A stretch of 35,405 nucleotides of DNA. Source: Chara braunii. Lineage: Eukaryota > Streptophyta > Charophyceae > Charales > Characeae. Every line of letters begins with the position of its first letter. Position 1 is the first letter of the stretch. Made by a program: the position numbers and the translations under genes. The stretch is from assembly GCA_003427395.1 (NCBI GenBank), contig BFEA01000524.1, positions 998,802 to 1,034,206 of the forward strand, in the 5' to 3' direction. Under the pieces are notes generated by a model. The model made no database searches and had not been told where the DNA came from. It saw only the letters and a program-made list of their open reading frames with translations. Below are positions 22,686 to 34,225 of this stretch, one piece after another.

Positions 22686-23360
22686 TCCCCTTTTGATTAC
22701 TACTAGGGCCCAGTTATTCGTTTCCGCTACCGCTTGGGGTTGTTCCTTTTCCGACCGAGTTTTACAGTCACGTCGGTCTGGTTTCAATCGGTCAAACTTG
22801 ATTATCTCACTAACCCTTGGTCCATTTTAAGTTTCGTTTGGGCTGGGCCCCACTAACTTGTCCCTTGCGGTCATGACGGTCCAGTCCAAAGGGGATGATC
22901 AGGCCTTCCGAGGATTGTACCGCTGCACCGTCTTCTCCGTGAGCTCGACCCCGGGGAATTGTAACCGTTGCATTAGGGCCCAGTTGACTATGATCGCGGA
23001 CAACCCTTGGCGCAGATTTGACACGACATGGAGGCTGACTTCGTCGAGTCAACTTCGGTTTACATGGCGCGTCGACCTCCGACAACACACATACTGATGA
23101 AATTTTCTCACCGATTTGCTCTGGCCTTAATAGTCGAGGAAATCGTTTTAAAGCGTCGCGTTAAAGCACGCACACCTTTTATTTAAGACGGGCCCCGTCA
23201 TGGTAGCTGATGCCGTTGCTGTGTCGACTGCAAAAGCATGGCCAAATACCCTTGTAAGGGTATGTGGTCCGACCGTATTCCCAGACCCTATTGAGCGACG
23301 TCCCCGTTGCTAGGGACGTTTATCATGATCGTTCATACAATTTTTCCTCGGATCGTTTCC
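22686..23360. other. GC-richer region with short hairpins, no gene
   Basis: TAGGGCCCAGTT occurs at about 22704 and again at about 22974. ATACCCTTGTAAGGGTAT (about 23246-23263) and ACGTCCC...GGGACGT (about 23298-23320) are perfect short palindromes. Open frames here have no recognisable features. Confidence 0.4.
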
Positions 23361-23365
23361 CATGA

Positions 23366-23660
23366 TCAAATCAACAGATAAAATATGACATAATCGTCGA
23401 TCGATAACACCATCGGACGGATGATATAATACAAAACAATACACATACTTCTCTTTTCTTTTGGAAAGAAAAGGTAAATCCCTTCCCCGAAATAAGACGC
23501 TTCCTTGATAAGTGGATAATCAAATCCGAGCCCCTGAAAGGAGATGGTGTCAAGATTCGCATTGCCTCCCTTGATACATTCTACCATTGTCGGGATTCTA
23601 ACCCGGGTCTCCCTCATACTGAAACTCCCGACCCAAATTCAATGAACCAATGGTGAGGAT
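23366..23660 (-). mobile_element. Possible tRNA-derived SINE head
   Basis: The minus strand has GGTTAGAATCC (23593-23603), one base from the B-box consensus GGTTCGANNCC. It also has TGGTTCATTGA (23639-23649), a loose A box, 35 nt upstream, the spacing of a tRNA-type promoter. No flanking duplication or tail was confirmed, and the cloverleaf does not fold convincingly. Confidence 0.25.
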
Positions 23661-26600
23661 ACCGGATGTGTATTACAACGGTGAAAGTTATCAAGAGAAA
23701 CAATGATCATTTTTTCCACATCTGTAGACTTTCTTCCCAAACCCTCGTTGGTTGTCTGTGGAGCTAGAAAATCTAACTATTTTGGACGCTGGTCTCAACC
23801 AAAACCATAATATCATCCCACCCGAAATCTAATGCGAGGGGATTGGAGGTCTTGGTCGAAACCCGCCACTATCCGGTTGATCAGACCAGATTTGCGGCCT
23901 ACCGTGTTGTTATATTAACGGTGATCTCTATATTGGTTGCGCAATGACAGGTAAACCCTATCATCAAAATTTTCACATATTTCAATTATTACCTTCGACC
24001 CCTCGGATAACCACCTGAGTTGATTCCCTCATTAGGGTGAGCACTCCTCATGTATCAACTCCAGACCAAAACCGGGAGATCCACTGTTTGGTTATGCTTG
24101 GTCAGCAGCCCACGCTGCGAGTTATATACCAATGATGTCAATTTTCCACCATAGGCTTGGTAATTTCAGTCCTGAAGTGGATGAACGATGTTCAATTCAA
24201 TATATACAAAAAATCATCATCAAAATATTTTTATCCTTGTCATGTTTCCACTTCGTATGATGTTCAATACTCAGCAAAATACTCAGATCCGAGTATGATG
24301 TCGAAACCGTAAAGACAAATATTTCATCATCAGGTCGTCACTTAGTGGATGAACAAGGACCATCGTCAGATTGTCACTTAGGGGTCGTGTCCTCCAAGTC
24401 CCAATCACAGTTCGGTCAGACACACGTCTCAGAGATCTTTCAAAATATACAGAATTTTTCCTATCCCAAACAAAATATTGGTTTCCACGTCTCCATCGAT
24501 GGAAAAATATCTCTCAAAACATTGTAATTTCTGAATTAGTTTATCTTTTGGATCTCACAGGTTTATCTCAGACCAACCCTATAGAGGAATGGGCGGTGTT
24601 TTTTCAAGACATATTTTCAATGTCTTTGCAAAAATGACACATTTTCACATGTTCGTTCAATATTAATAGTCTGATGGTAAAAAAAATAATTTTATGATTT
24701 AGAGCAAAGATTCAATTTAGATTATCGTCATGGGATTTTGCCTTCGATAATACACTACCGAATGTATGCATAATACTCGGATCTGAGTATTGAGCTGAAA
24801 TTGTTCAAGAAGGATTAAACATCCTGAAATATAATCATAAAAATCAAACCACATCATTCAGATCGATATCATCAACGAAAAAAATGTCATAAGCATCTCG
24901 TGAGTGTACGCAAGGTTTTTCCTATGTTTTCAAATACAAGTGTAAATGACATTCTCCTGCCATAAATAAGGAATATAACTCAAGATAGTAGAAAAAATGT
25001 TCGAAACTATAAAAAAAGAAAAAAATAATTCATATGATATTAAACTGTTCAGTCATACCAATTCAAACAAACATCAACTTACAACCTCACTAACAATGAG
25101 GACAATTGTTACAATTAAGATTTTACAAGAACAAGAACAGTGAAGTTACAAAGATAACAATACAATGACATAACATAAACTACTCCTCTAGGCTTAACCT
25201 TGTATGTCGTGCCGAGGGGTGGTGTAATCCGATCAAAAAAATAATATCTCAGATCCTGAACCCCGCTTCTAAGACTAAGTTTTACCACAACTTTCTCTGA
25301 TTCCAATGCTCATACCTTGGCGATCTTATCGGTTACCGTATGACAACCCCATTCACACCTAAGACTCAATTGATAAGACCGTACCTCTTCGAAGTGTGGT
25401 GGACCCAGTCAACAGAAACCAGTTTTGGTTTATCACTCCTAAACTTATTTCCGCCAAATAGTAATCGTCTTACTCTCTGTCTAAGTTCAGACATGGTTTT
25501 GAATATCTTCCTCCCTTTCGATGATAGTATTTCCCCTTTAGTAAGGAAAAGTGACAACACTTCACTATGGATCAGGAACATTGTTATGGTGTGAGTCTCA
25601 CAACCACCTACAAAACTTTACTATAATCTCTTTAAGCGGTCCAGAAAAAATATCAATCAACGTTGCACTCTTTCAAAAGACAGATTCTGCATGCTGACCC
25701 CCCCTTCAAAGAATTTTTTATCTTCAAAGGTGAGTCACTCCATTCACCTTCAGCCCCATATTAAATGTGGATTTAATACAATGTTTCTACCCTTATTGAA
25801 GAAAACGATTTATAAATATATCTAGACACACACAAACAGTCATCAAACAATCGATAAATACATATACACAACAAGTTATAACTTCACTTAACAAATAACA
25901 AAACATACAATGATACGTCACTTGAAACATAGATTATTAATTCTCATATACATTCCTTCATCCCAGTCTTACACATTTATAATAATGGGAGTAAATAGTT
26001 TTATCACTCTTTATAAAATACTGTAATTCGATAAGTTTGATAGCCCTCAAGTGAATATTCTCATACTCCGATTATATTGAGTATAGTCTTAAAAGAGATA
26101 GTTATTTAAGTAGATAATCTCATATTTGTCTTTTTACATTATATAATTTGCAATGCTTAACCAATCGATAAAAGTTTGAGTCTATTCACATAGCTTCAAA
26201 ATTAGATAATTATCATCAGATTCTTAATGCAATGACTCATAAATTTAATTCATTATCATGCTTAATTATATACAACCTCAAACGGATACTTATTTTTCAA
26301 GTGGATTATTTAATATTATGTTCATTATACCATTCGTTCCTAATGATTAGTCAGTCACCAAGTGAGTAATTAAATAATTAATTTATATCTTATGATCTTC
26401 TAAGGGTTAAATTATACTCTAAATAAGCAACCTCATCAATCAGACGCTGTACCACATTAACATAATATTTTAATCAGATTTTTGATAAATAATTGACCCC
26501 TAATTGTCAAGACAACTAAGTACACATCACTTGCTTTATTCCATTTATCTATTCATATCATCCCGCAATATGACTATAATCGGGTTGTTAAGGCTACAAT

Positions 26601-28756
26601 ATCATATATACCTCAAGCTCGTCTATAGGAAATGTATGCTAAATGCCAATACACTTTTGTACTTTGATAAACTTTAATATGCAATCGTTCACTACTACTT
26701 AAATGCACCTATCATACAGAAGCGCACGACTTTGATCATTACAACTTCACGAATTAATCAACTCTTAAGTGAATGTCCTCATCATCAGACCATATTAAGT
26801 TGAACATTGAAGATGACACTTATCTCAAACAGATAATGACGAACATATGTAAGACGATACAACCTCAAAAGTTGAAGAACTGTCGAGAGACAAAGTCTAC
26901 CAGTAGGATCTATATAATATAGCTCATGGAATTTGATCATCTCGTCAAACTATGTAAAGATGAGAGCGGAAGCTTAGAGTGAGGCGGTTGAGGAAAGATA
27001 GCTAACGGTTAAGGATGAGGTAAGATGAAGATAAAAGGAGGGAAACCTATCATCGGATAAGCACAGGAAGAGACTCAAAACATATTAAGGGAGTATGTAG
27101 TGCTGGTCATAAGAGTAATGAGTCATCTTGCAAAAAAATAACGTATGTTCATGCCAATGATTTTTGGCAATGGTGCAACCTTGCTTGTTTCCACCTCTTC
27201 ACCTTCTCTCTTTCCTCCTCTTCTAATTTTTTTCTCTCCCTTAACAAAGCAATAGGCCTATCATGACTTCCCTTGTTGTCCTCCTCTTGCTCTTCCAATG
27301 CTTGATCCTCGCGTGCGATATAATGAGAAACTTTTAATACGCGGGTGAAACAATACTTGCAAACGTTCTTCTACCAGAAGCTAATGTATCAAACCTAAGG
27401 AGGTATAATGCGTAAGCAAACACAGTATGTAAGTTCAAGTAACGCTAGGCAGGAACTACATAGACATGATATAGTAACGGGAGTGGCCGAACGACGGATT
27501 ATAAGTAAAGTTAATTGAGTTAATTGCTTCCTTCTTGTACTTTTATAGCTTAAAGATTCTTCACGGGATTGATGGCGAGGCAAACAAGTTTGGTCATTGA
27601 GGCTGACACATCGCATCAACTGACGTTGAAGTATCTTAGTCAGTCATTGGGTCATGTCAAAGCAAAGTCGGAGGAGACAATACGTGTTCATTAAAAGTAG
27701 ACGTTAGCACTTGGTATTTCAGTTTACTACATTAGTGTCATCTTATTAGAAACGATTGTGACATTGTAGCTACCAAAACAGGTCAAAGCACGTTGAGGAT
27801 AAACCATGATAGCGAGCAAAAAAATTGATGTTATCTTGGTCATAATTTAAACAAACATTATTACACGGATAAAACAATAGATATGACACCTCTTAGGCTA
27901 ACGATTTAGGCAGGTAATGAAGGTCAGATCACAACAAGAAATAATTGTCAGTAACAATATGTAGAGTATGTACATGAGTGTCTTGAGAGTACCCAAATTG
28001 TAATAATACAAGATCCACTCTCTGTATACCTCCCAACAGTTTGGATGAAGACTGTTACCAATGACCTAATGAGGGTGCGAATTAATGACTCGTCGCTATG
28101 AAAGTTCAAGTAATGATTTAGACAAAAATAGATGTAGATGTAGATGTGGATGTATAAGTCACACGATGTGTTGAACAACATGACTTGATAGGCATAATGG
28201 AATACGAGTACGTCGAAGTCGTGATATTCTGACACCACGTTTTCGTGCCATGATCTCCTAAGGTTTTCTCCTTTCATCCTTGCATCCCCAACTTTACTTC
28301 TTCTACTAACTCGCTTGCCATAAACAGATCACATTAGGTCTTAATGCATAAGATAGTGTTTAACATACATGAAGGAAAAACAAGTATCAAGGTCTCCCAA
28401 GTATCAACATGTTATAGCGATTACTCTAACAGATTACACTACCACCGTTTAAATACTCTACCTAAGATGACTATCATAGTTTACCTTGCTGGCAGTGACA
28501 CTAGTTATTTTTAGGATCTTTGACAAAAATACTTTTAAGATATCAGACACACTCACCTTATGAATTTCACAAGTATTAGGGATTCATACTCACTCTAACC
28601 CTTGTCACTCTGTAAGGATGTGGGAAACAACACTTCTGCATACGTGCAATATTTATAGTGCTCTGCCAACAGTAATCCAACTCATACGTCACGAGCTATA
28701 TTAGTTTGTTTAAAGGTAGTCGTTTTGCTGTGATCACCGTTTTACCATACCTGATA
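23661..28756. other. About 5 kb AT-rich region, no supported gene
   Basis: Base composition falls clearly, especially from 24.2 to 26.8 kb. TACTCAGATCCGAGTA (about 24281-24296) and its reverse complement TACTCGGATCTGAGTA (about 24776-24791) form a pair of near-palindromes. If the PBS at 28757 is real, this is the decayed interior of that element, but I could not recover any Gag or Pol motif by eye. The minus-strand frame at 27948-28277 is not convincing. Confidence 0.4.
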
Positions 28757-28774
28757 TCCTCGACAACGGGGCCA
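28757..28774 (-). promoter_or_regulatory. Second primer-binding site, tRNA-Asp type, slightly decayed
   Basis: The minus strand reads TGGCCCCGTTGTCGAGGA, 16 of 18 identical to the site at 14631-14648. It lies 2 bp from a CCCGACA end, again giving TG...CA-type LTR geometry on the minus strand. Confidence 0.6.
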
Positions 28775-28940
28775 CCTGTCGGGGGCGGCGGTCCCAAACC
28801 TAGACGGAAAGTACTTTAAAGTCTGACCTCACTGTCGTATAACGCAGAAGTTTTTAAATCGCTTCAGCAGAATACCACTCCGACCGTGCGCGTCAGCTAT
28901 ACCTCTCACGACTCCCTGTGACATGACAAAGACCACTAGC

Positions 28941-29441
28941 GGTTAATGAAAGGCTAAAAATTCGGGGGTTTTCGCCGCGTCGCTACAAGCAGTGTTTTCG
29001 AAACTTTTGCGAACAAACTATGCAGGGTCATAATACAAGCATCAAAAAATCAATCATGGAAGGCTAAAAATTCGGGGCTTTTCGTCGCGTCGCTACAAGC
29101 AGTGTTGTCGAAACTTTTGCGAACAAACTATGCAGGGTCATAATACAAGCATCAAAAAATCAATCAGGCAAAAAAAAACCGAAAAAATTAAAATCAAGAG
29201 TACTATAAAACCCTTTTCGGAGTAGCTTTCGGAGTTCGCCAAAGTCTTTTTTGAGTCTGGTGTTTTTGCTAAGTTTTTTGTTGCTGCTCCAAATACGGCA
29301 AAACTGAATACAGATATACCCTAAAGCACATATATAACAGGCAAAAAAAAAAACAAAGAAAAAAGTAAAAATTCAGGGAAATATGGTAGTTTCAGTGAAA
29401 AACTCGCCAAAATTCGCCGAATTTTGGGTCTTTCATTAACC
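28941..29441. mobile_element. 501-bp MITE with ~26-bp terminal inverted repeats
   Basis: The left end GGTTAATGAAAGGCTAAAAA and the reverse complement of the right end, GGTTAATGAAAGACCCAAAA, agree at most of the first 26 positions. A perfect palindrome CCAAAATTCG-C-CGAATTTTGG sits at 29407-29427. The related sequence at 5.7 kb lacks this insertion, supporting it as an inserted unit. No clear target duplication is visible, so the superfamily is not assigned. Confidence 0.65.
28951..29167. repeat. 110-bp tandem duplication inside the MITE
   Basis: The copies start at 28951 and 29061 with AGGCTAAAAATTCGGGG and differ at about three positions. This is a recent duplication of the element's left part. 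Confidence 0.85.
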
Positions 29442-29750
29442 ACTTCTCACACTCACCTCTATCTCAGGGGCTGTCACCACCTTTAGGTAGGCGTATCCCT
29501 GCTGAGCTACTGAATCACATGCGAAGGCTTTTACTTACAATCGTAGAGGTAAGTCAACGGATGGCGTTTGCTCGATCTCTGTAGGATAGGTTAAACGCCA
29601 AAGACTGACCCGTATACGTGTCGGACATCAGGACACTGCTCTCTCGGACTGACTTACTAATCAGGTCGACTTGATTGATGAATGTTCGCGCATACTATGC
29701 TTTGCCTAGAAATAGTTTCAATAAGTATGACTCACAACCCACTTTTTCCG

Positions 29751-30849
29751 AAGCATGATCCCCTCCACGCTTGAATCATCAGAGGTTGAGCATAATACGT
29801 ATACCCATCCTACCTAGTGATTAAATTCATTCAACATATCTCTTTATAAAAGCCCTTTGTCATATCACACATACATATAAAATGAAATAAGACTGAATAA
29901 TTAAGCGATAAGATGTTATGTACACTTAACACATTCACATAAACAGTCCGAATTCATCAGGGAAAACATAGGTTATCGACCTTTGAAACATGTGTAGATG
30001 AAACGGACATGAAATGAATAAGATTTGTCGTCTTAGCAATAATCGCAATCTGCTTAACATCAGGGAAAAACGTAACGTTGGATACTCAAACCAAATGTAT
30101 AAAATCGCGTGTTGATGAAACGTTTGGATCAAGGCCCAGGATAGCGTAGGTTTGTCAATGGGTTGCAGTGAATAGCATGACCGGTCGTTTTACTAACCTG
30201 CAAATAAACCAAATGCATTACACAATTCTAACAGAGTCAACCATTTATTCAATTTCGCCCACATTACACTTACTTCTAACCTTTCAACCAGACATCAATT
30301 TTTTGACTTTGTCATTTAGCCTCATCCGACTTTAGTCATTCAGTGACCTTTTGTGACCAAACACAGACCCTTTAGACAATGACCCGAAAAATCAGAAATG
30401 CCTTTCAGTGCAAAGGTCGATATAAAGTGTGGGTGTCGAGGATGAGCGAGGGTTGAGTTGGCGAACCAACCTGTTACCATAAGGCAACAACATGTAGTCT
30501 TGTATAGACTCATTATGAGTCCTCTTAGTTAAGATGATCTGCAATCACACACGTCAACATGGTCTCAGCACCGTTATCTATTGATATGACCCTATATGAA
30601 GTTTAATACAGTGAACTTCAATTTAGTTGATAATAATATTACATCGACATAACTTCTTATAGGTAGCCTACTAACTTCTCATCAGACCAATCTTCAGAGG
30701 TAGTCGCCTGAAAAAAAGTATAAGTTAGAATCGCCAATACCTTTTGCCTCATAATATGATTCCCTATTTAAGACATGAACAAACAAAACATTATCAATCT
30801 CATCTAGAATAGAATCAAAGATTGATATCAATCAAGAGGTTACGATATC
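29751..30849. other. No gene seen
   Basis: Mixed AT-rich sequence without recognised motifs or tandem repeats. Confidence 0.4.
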
Positions 30850-31308
30850 AAAATAGACCACATGGGGTCGCATTCTTTGTTTCCTCCGCCTTAGTAGAAT
30901 CATAAAATAGATAGCAGGTCATTCTTTCGCAAGTTTTCATAAGAGTTGTCATAGTAGTAGATCACATGAGATTCTTACCCCCTAACATCTTTTCTCCTTT
31001 TAGTGAAAGGTAAATGATAATGCGGACCACACGGGGTCTCGCTCCTCTTATCACAGCCCTTCATTGGACGACGCCATTTGGTAATAGGGTAGATCTCATG
31101 AGATCTTCTCCTCCTAGTACCATCCTCTTTTGCCAAGATTTGTCGCTGATAGGGCAGGCCTCACGAGACTTTGTTCCTCCTATCACCATCTCTTGATATT
31201 GGTTGGTAATAGGGCAGACCTCACGGGGTCTCGCTCCCCCTATTACCACATTTCTTACTTAAAGCAGATTCAGGTAATAAGGCGGGTCTCTCGGGATCTC
31301 ACTCCTGT
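30850..31308. repeat. Array of diverged ~40-bp palindromic units, ~60-70 bp apart
   Basis: The clearest units are 31015-31054, 31080-31121, about 31146-31185, 31204-31248 and 31273-31308. The last continues at 31787-31795 beyond an insertion. The consensus is GGTAATAGGGCAGACCTCA then GGGTCTCGCTCCCCCTATTA, ending CC: outer arms GGTAATAGGG/CCCTATTACC and an inner AGACC/GGTCT. In one unit the centre AGATCTCATGAGATCT (31091-31106) is a perfect palindrome. Weaker relatives lie near 30856 and 30957. Confidence 0.65.
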
Positions 31309-31780
31309 CACAAGAGGTTATCGGGTAGCTGAAAATTCTGGAATGAAAATTTTGAAGTGAGATTTTTGGGCAGTCTGAAAATCCTGAATGGTTCTGAAGT
31401 GGTGAAAGGTCCGAAGACCCTGAAAACCACCTGTTTAGGCAGGATGCATCCTGAAGTGGTGAAGGGTGTCCTGAAGTGGTCAAGTGAGAGTTTGGGGCCG
31501 TCTGAAAATCCTGAATGGTCCTGAAGTGGTGAAAGGTCCAAAGACCATGAAAACCACCCTTCACCACTTGAGGATGTAGTATGCCTAAACATGTGGTTTT
31601 CAGGGTCTTCGGAGTTTTCACCACTTCAGGACCATTCAGGATTTTCAGACCTGAATGGTTCTGAAGTGGTGAAAGGTCCGAAGACCCTGAAAACCACCTA
31701 TTTAGGCAGGTTGCATCCTGAAGTGGTGAAGGGTGTCCTGAAGTGGTGATGAAAAATACGACTGTTGTTAACCTTCTCTC
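31309..31780. mobile_element. Foldback MITE, copy 1 (8-bp target duplication)
   Basis: It is flanked by ACTCCTGT (31301-31308) and ACTCCTCT (31781-31788). Removing it restores a palindromic unit whose arms GGTAATAAG (31273-31281) and CTTATTACC (31787-31795) are perfect complements. The ends CACAAGAGGTTATC and GTTAACCTTCTCTC are imperfect 14-bp inverted repeats. Inside, the motif CCTGAAGTGGTGAA recurs several times on both strands. 31501-31557 pairs with 31593-31649 as a long hairpin (about 57-bp arms, few mismatches). Eight-base duplications fit hAT-type elements, but the terminal sequence is not diagnostic. Confidence 0.8.
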
Positions 31781-31796
31781 ACTCCTCTTATTACCC

Positions 31797-32816
31797 CTGC
31801 TAGTTTACTTCCTTAGAAGAACCCATGTGTCTTAGATCAATCGAAAGTCTTAGAATCAAACGACCAGGTTAAACTGGGCCACATCCCAATGACTCAATGA
31901 AACACCTAATGAGGAAGTTCACACGGGCACTCTCACCCCATTAGGTATTCCTCATATGACTTTCAACTGAGTTTTGATTTGCATTAGTTTAAGAAGATGA
32001 GTATAGTCATAATGCTCTCTCAATGATACATTTATGACATTATAGGTTAGTCTAAACAAGAACCTTAAGTATACGTAGTCATATAGAATCCAATGTTTTT
32101 TACAATGTTCATTGATATCAACGTGATCCCAACCTTTATCAATGTTAGGAATCCTATGGAGCAAGGACTTCATAAAGTTTATATCCCAGTTGCTTTATCT
32201 ACCAAAAAAACACACACACACGGTGAGACAACTCACACGGGAGCTTCTCGTTTCCACCATGTGTTTTCGGAAATAGTTAGTCATACTCAATTCATATCAA
32301 CAATCAGACAACGGGATTGGCCTCCAGAATCACTTCAAGCATTGCTCATGTATGCATATCATTTTTCTAGCTCGGATTTAATCAAAAAGAAAGTCGCACA
32401 TTCATATAGTTAGACACAGTTGCATGCATAGTAATTTGGGGTAGTACTGATACAAGGTGTATAGGATGGGAAGAGGAGAGGAAAAACCTCGCCTACTTCA
32501 GCGCGAGTGACCTTCATCCTTAAGTTCCCCATAGATTCTTATACCCAACCCTGTTCTGTCAGATCATTGCAGATGAACTGTGCACCCCCCCTTTCTATTT
32601 TGGTCATCAACGCTCTTGGGAGCAAGCTTGCTTGTTGATGGATTTGGCCAGCGATCAAGGGCAGATTCATCTGGTGTTAAGGAGAAGACAAGTATATTCA
32701 TAGTCGACTCAACGAGTCACGGTGCAATCTGTTCACAGTTAGATAAGCATAGCTTATCATACGACTACTAGCAGAATCAACCAGGTAGAGGGAGTGACGA
32801 ACAATCGTAAGGAACA
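31797..32816. other. Between the two MITEs, no confident gene
   Basis: A 106-codon plus-strand frame at 32093-32413 contains a CA-repeat-coded His-Thr patch and lacks recognisable features. Nothing else is supported. Confidence 0.4.
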
Positions 32817-32962
32817 ATGACGGAAGGCATACGAGCACATCACGTCGACCAACTTACCAAAGAATGTCGAACAATCATGGAACGTGAGATGAGATACTAC
32901 CGAAGGGCCACAAGTCCGGTCCTTTGGACTGTAGGTGAACTTCCCTTTCGAAGGCCAGTTTT

Positions 32963-33422
32963 CACAATCGGTTATCGGGTAGCTGAAAATTCAGGAATGA
33001 AAATTTCGACGTGAGAGTTTTTGACAGTCTGAAAATCCTGGTCCTGAAGTGGTGAAAGGTCCGAAGACCTTGAAAACCACCTGTTTAGGTAGGCTGCATC
33101 CTGAAGTGGTGAAGGGCGTTTTGAAGTGGTCAAGTGAGAGTTTTGGGCAGTCTGAAAATCCTGAATGGTCCTGAAGTGGTGAAAGGTCCGAAGACCATGA
33201 AAACCACCCTTCACCACTTGAGGATGCAGCCTGCCTAAACAGGTGGTTTTCAGGGTCTTTGGAGCTTTCACCACTTCAGGACCATTCAAGGTTTTCATAC
33301 CTGAATGGTCCTGAAGTGGTGAAAGGTCTGAAGACCTGAAAACCAGGTCAGGCTGCATCCGGAAGTGGTGAAGGGTGTCCTGAAGTGGTGATGAAAAATA
33401 CGACTATTGTTAACCTTCTCTC
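32963..33422. mobile_element. Foldback MITE, copy 2 (8-bp target duplication)
   Basis: It is flanked by CCAGTTTT (32955-32962) and CCAGTTTC (33423-33430). It is highly similar to 31309-31780 along its length, with the same ends (CACAATCGGTTATC and GTTAACCTTCTCTC), the same CCTGAAGTGGTGAA repeats and the same internal hairpin, and with small deletions. The different flanks show two separate insertions rather than LTRs of one element. Confidence 0.8.
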
Positions 33423-33496
33423 CCAGTTTCAAAGGCAAGGTGCGAGTATACCACACAATCCGACATAGCCTGCCGCATCCACTCATTCGATCGTCA

Positions 33497-33755
33497 AATG
33501 GTTGGAGAGGAGGGAGTAGTGACGTGCTGCGTAGGAGGGAGAAACGGAGGAGGGAGAGATAAACGGAGAAGGAGGAATAAGGAGGAAAAAAAGAACAAAG
33601 ACGAAAAGAAGGAGGAGGGAGAAAGGGTCGAAGACGAAGTGAGGAAGGAGGAGGCAGAAAGGAAGGAGGGAAGAGGAAGCAAGGAAGGGGGAAGGAAGGG
33701 GGTGGGAGGAAGGAAGGAGGAAGGAGGAAGGAGGAAGGAAGGAGTGGAAAGTCCC
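33497..33755. repeat. Purine-rich tract (~255 nt)
   Basis: The plus strand is almost all G and A, built of GGAGGA, GGAAGGA and GAAG words with few interruptions. Such strand-biased tracts can form triplex structures. The long frames on both strands here are a by-product of composition. Confidence 0.8.
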
Positions 33756-33773
33756 GCCTCGTCCGTCTGCCTC

Positions 33774-33814
33774 TATCAATCAATCAATCAATTAATGAAT
33801 TACTCAATCAATCG

Positions 33815-33852
<38 letters not shown>

Positions 33853-34064
33853 TTATTCGTTGATATCGACGAATCAAGTCGTTGAATATCTGTCTATATC
33901 GACGGATCTTGAACGAGTTGATCCGTTGACATGGACGGATGAATCCATCCGTCGATATCGATAGATCTTCAACGAGTTGATCCATCGATATCGACAGATT
34001 GATTGATTGATTGATTCATTCATTCATTCATTCATTCATTCATTCATTCATTCATTCATTCATG

Positions 34065-34116
<52 letters not shown>

Positions 34117-34225
34117 ATTCGATCGATTGGTTGACCCTCCACGTCGATCCTCTGTAAATACGGGTACGTTACAGATCAATCAATCAATCAATTAAGACAA
34201 TATTGATTGATTGATTGATTGACTG
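33774..34225. repeat. AATC and GATT/CATT tetranucleotide arrays in inverted arrangement
   Basis: (ATCA)n covers about 33774-33852. (GATT)n covers about 33997-34014, (CATT)n 34015-34061, and (GATT)n 34065-34115. Shorter AATC and GATT arrays lie at about 34176-34223. The AATC and GATT arrays are reverse complements and could pair. Between them, units of the type GATATCGACGGATCTTGAAC plus GAGTTGATCCGT recur about 58 bp apart (near 33898 and 33956). Confidence 0.9.

Larger units (their letters stand above)
28777..29750 (-). mobile_element. LTR-like sequence split by a MITE
   Basis: It begins TGTCGGGGG beside the PBS. Outside the MITE (28941-29441), the segments align in order with 5617-5990 through CAGCTATAC, TGTCACCACC, GTAGAGGTAAGTCAACGGATGG and GGTTAAACGCCAA. 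The right end is not located. Confidence 0.5.
32817..33863 (+). pseudogene. Open frame interrupted by foldback MITE copy 2
   Basis: ATG 32817 (context AACAATGA) opens MTEGIRAHHVDQLTKECR and runs 46 codons to the insertion site. The element plus one copy of the target duplication is 468 bp, a multiple of three. The frame on the far side (33423 onward) stays open and in phase, through an Arg/Lys/Glu/Gly-rich stretch coded by the purine tract and a Gln-Ser-Ile-Asn repeat coded by AATC units, to a TGA at 33861-33863. Before insertion it would have been about 193 codons. Much of it is low-complexity, so it may not be a real gene. No family recognised. Confidence 0.3.

Noticed and set aside
22810-23097. 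Overlapping plus and minus open frames in GC-rich sequence
   Set aside because: No domain, repeat partner or codon signal distinguishes either from chance.
31309-33422. The two similar ~460-bp sequences as LTRs of one short retroelement
   Set aside because: Each has its own different 8-bp flanking duplication and inverted rather than TG...CA ends, so they are separate insertions.
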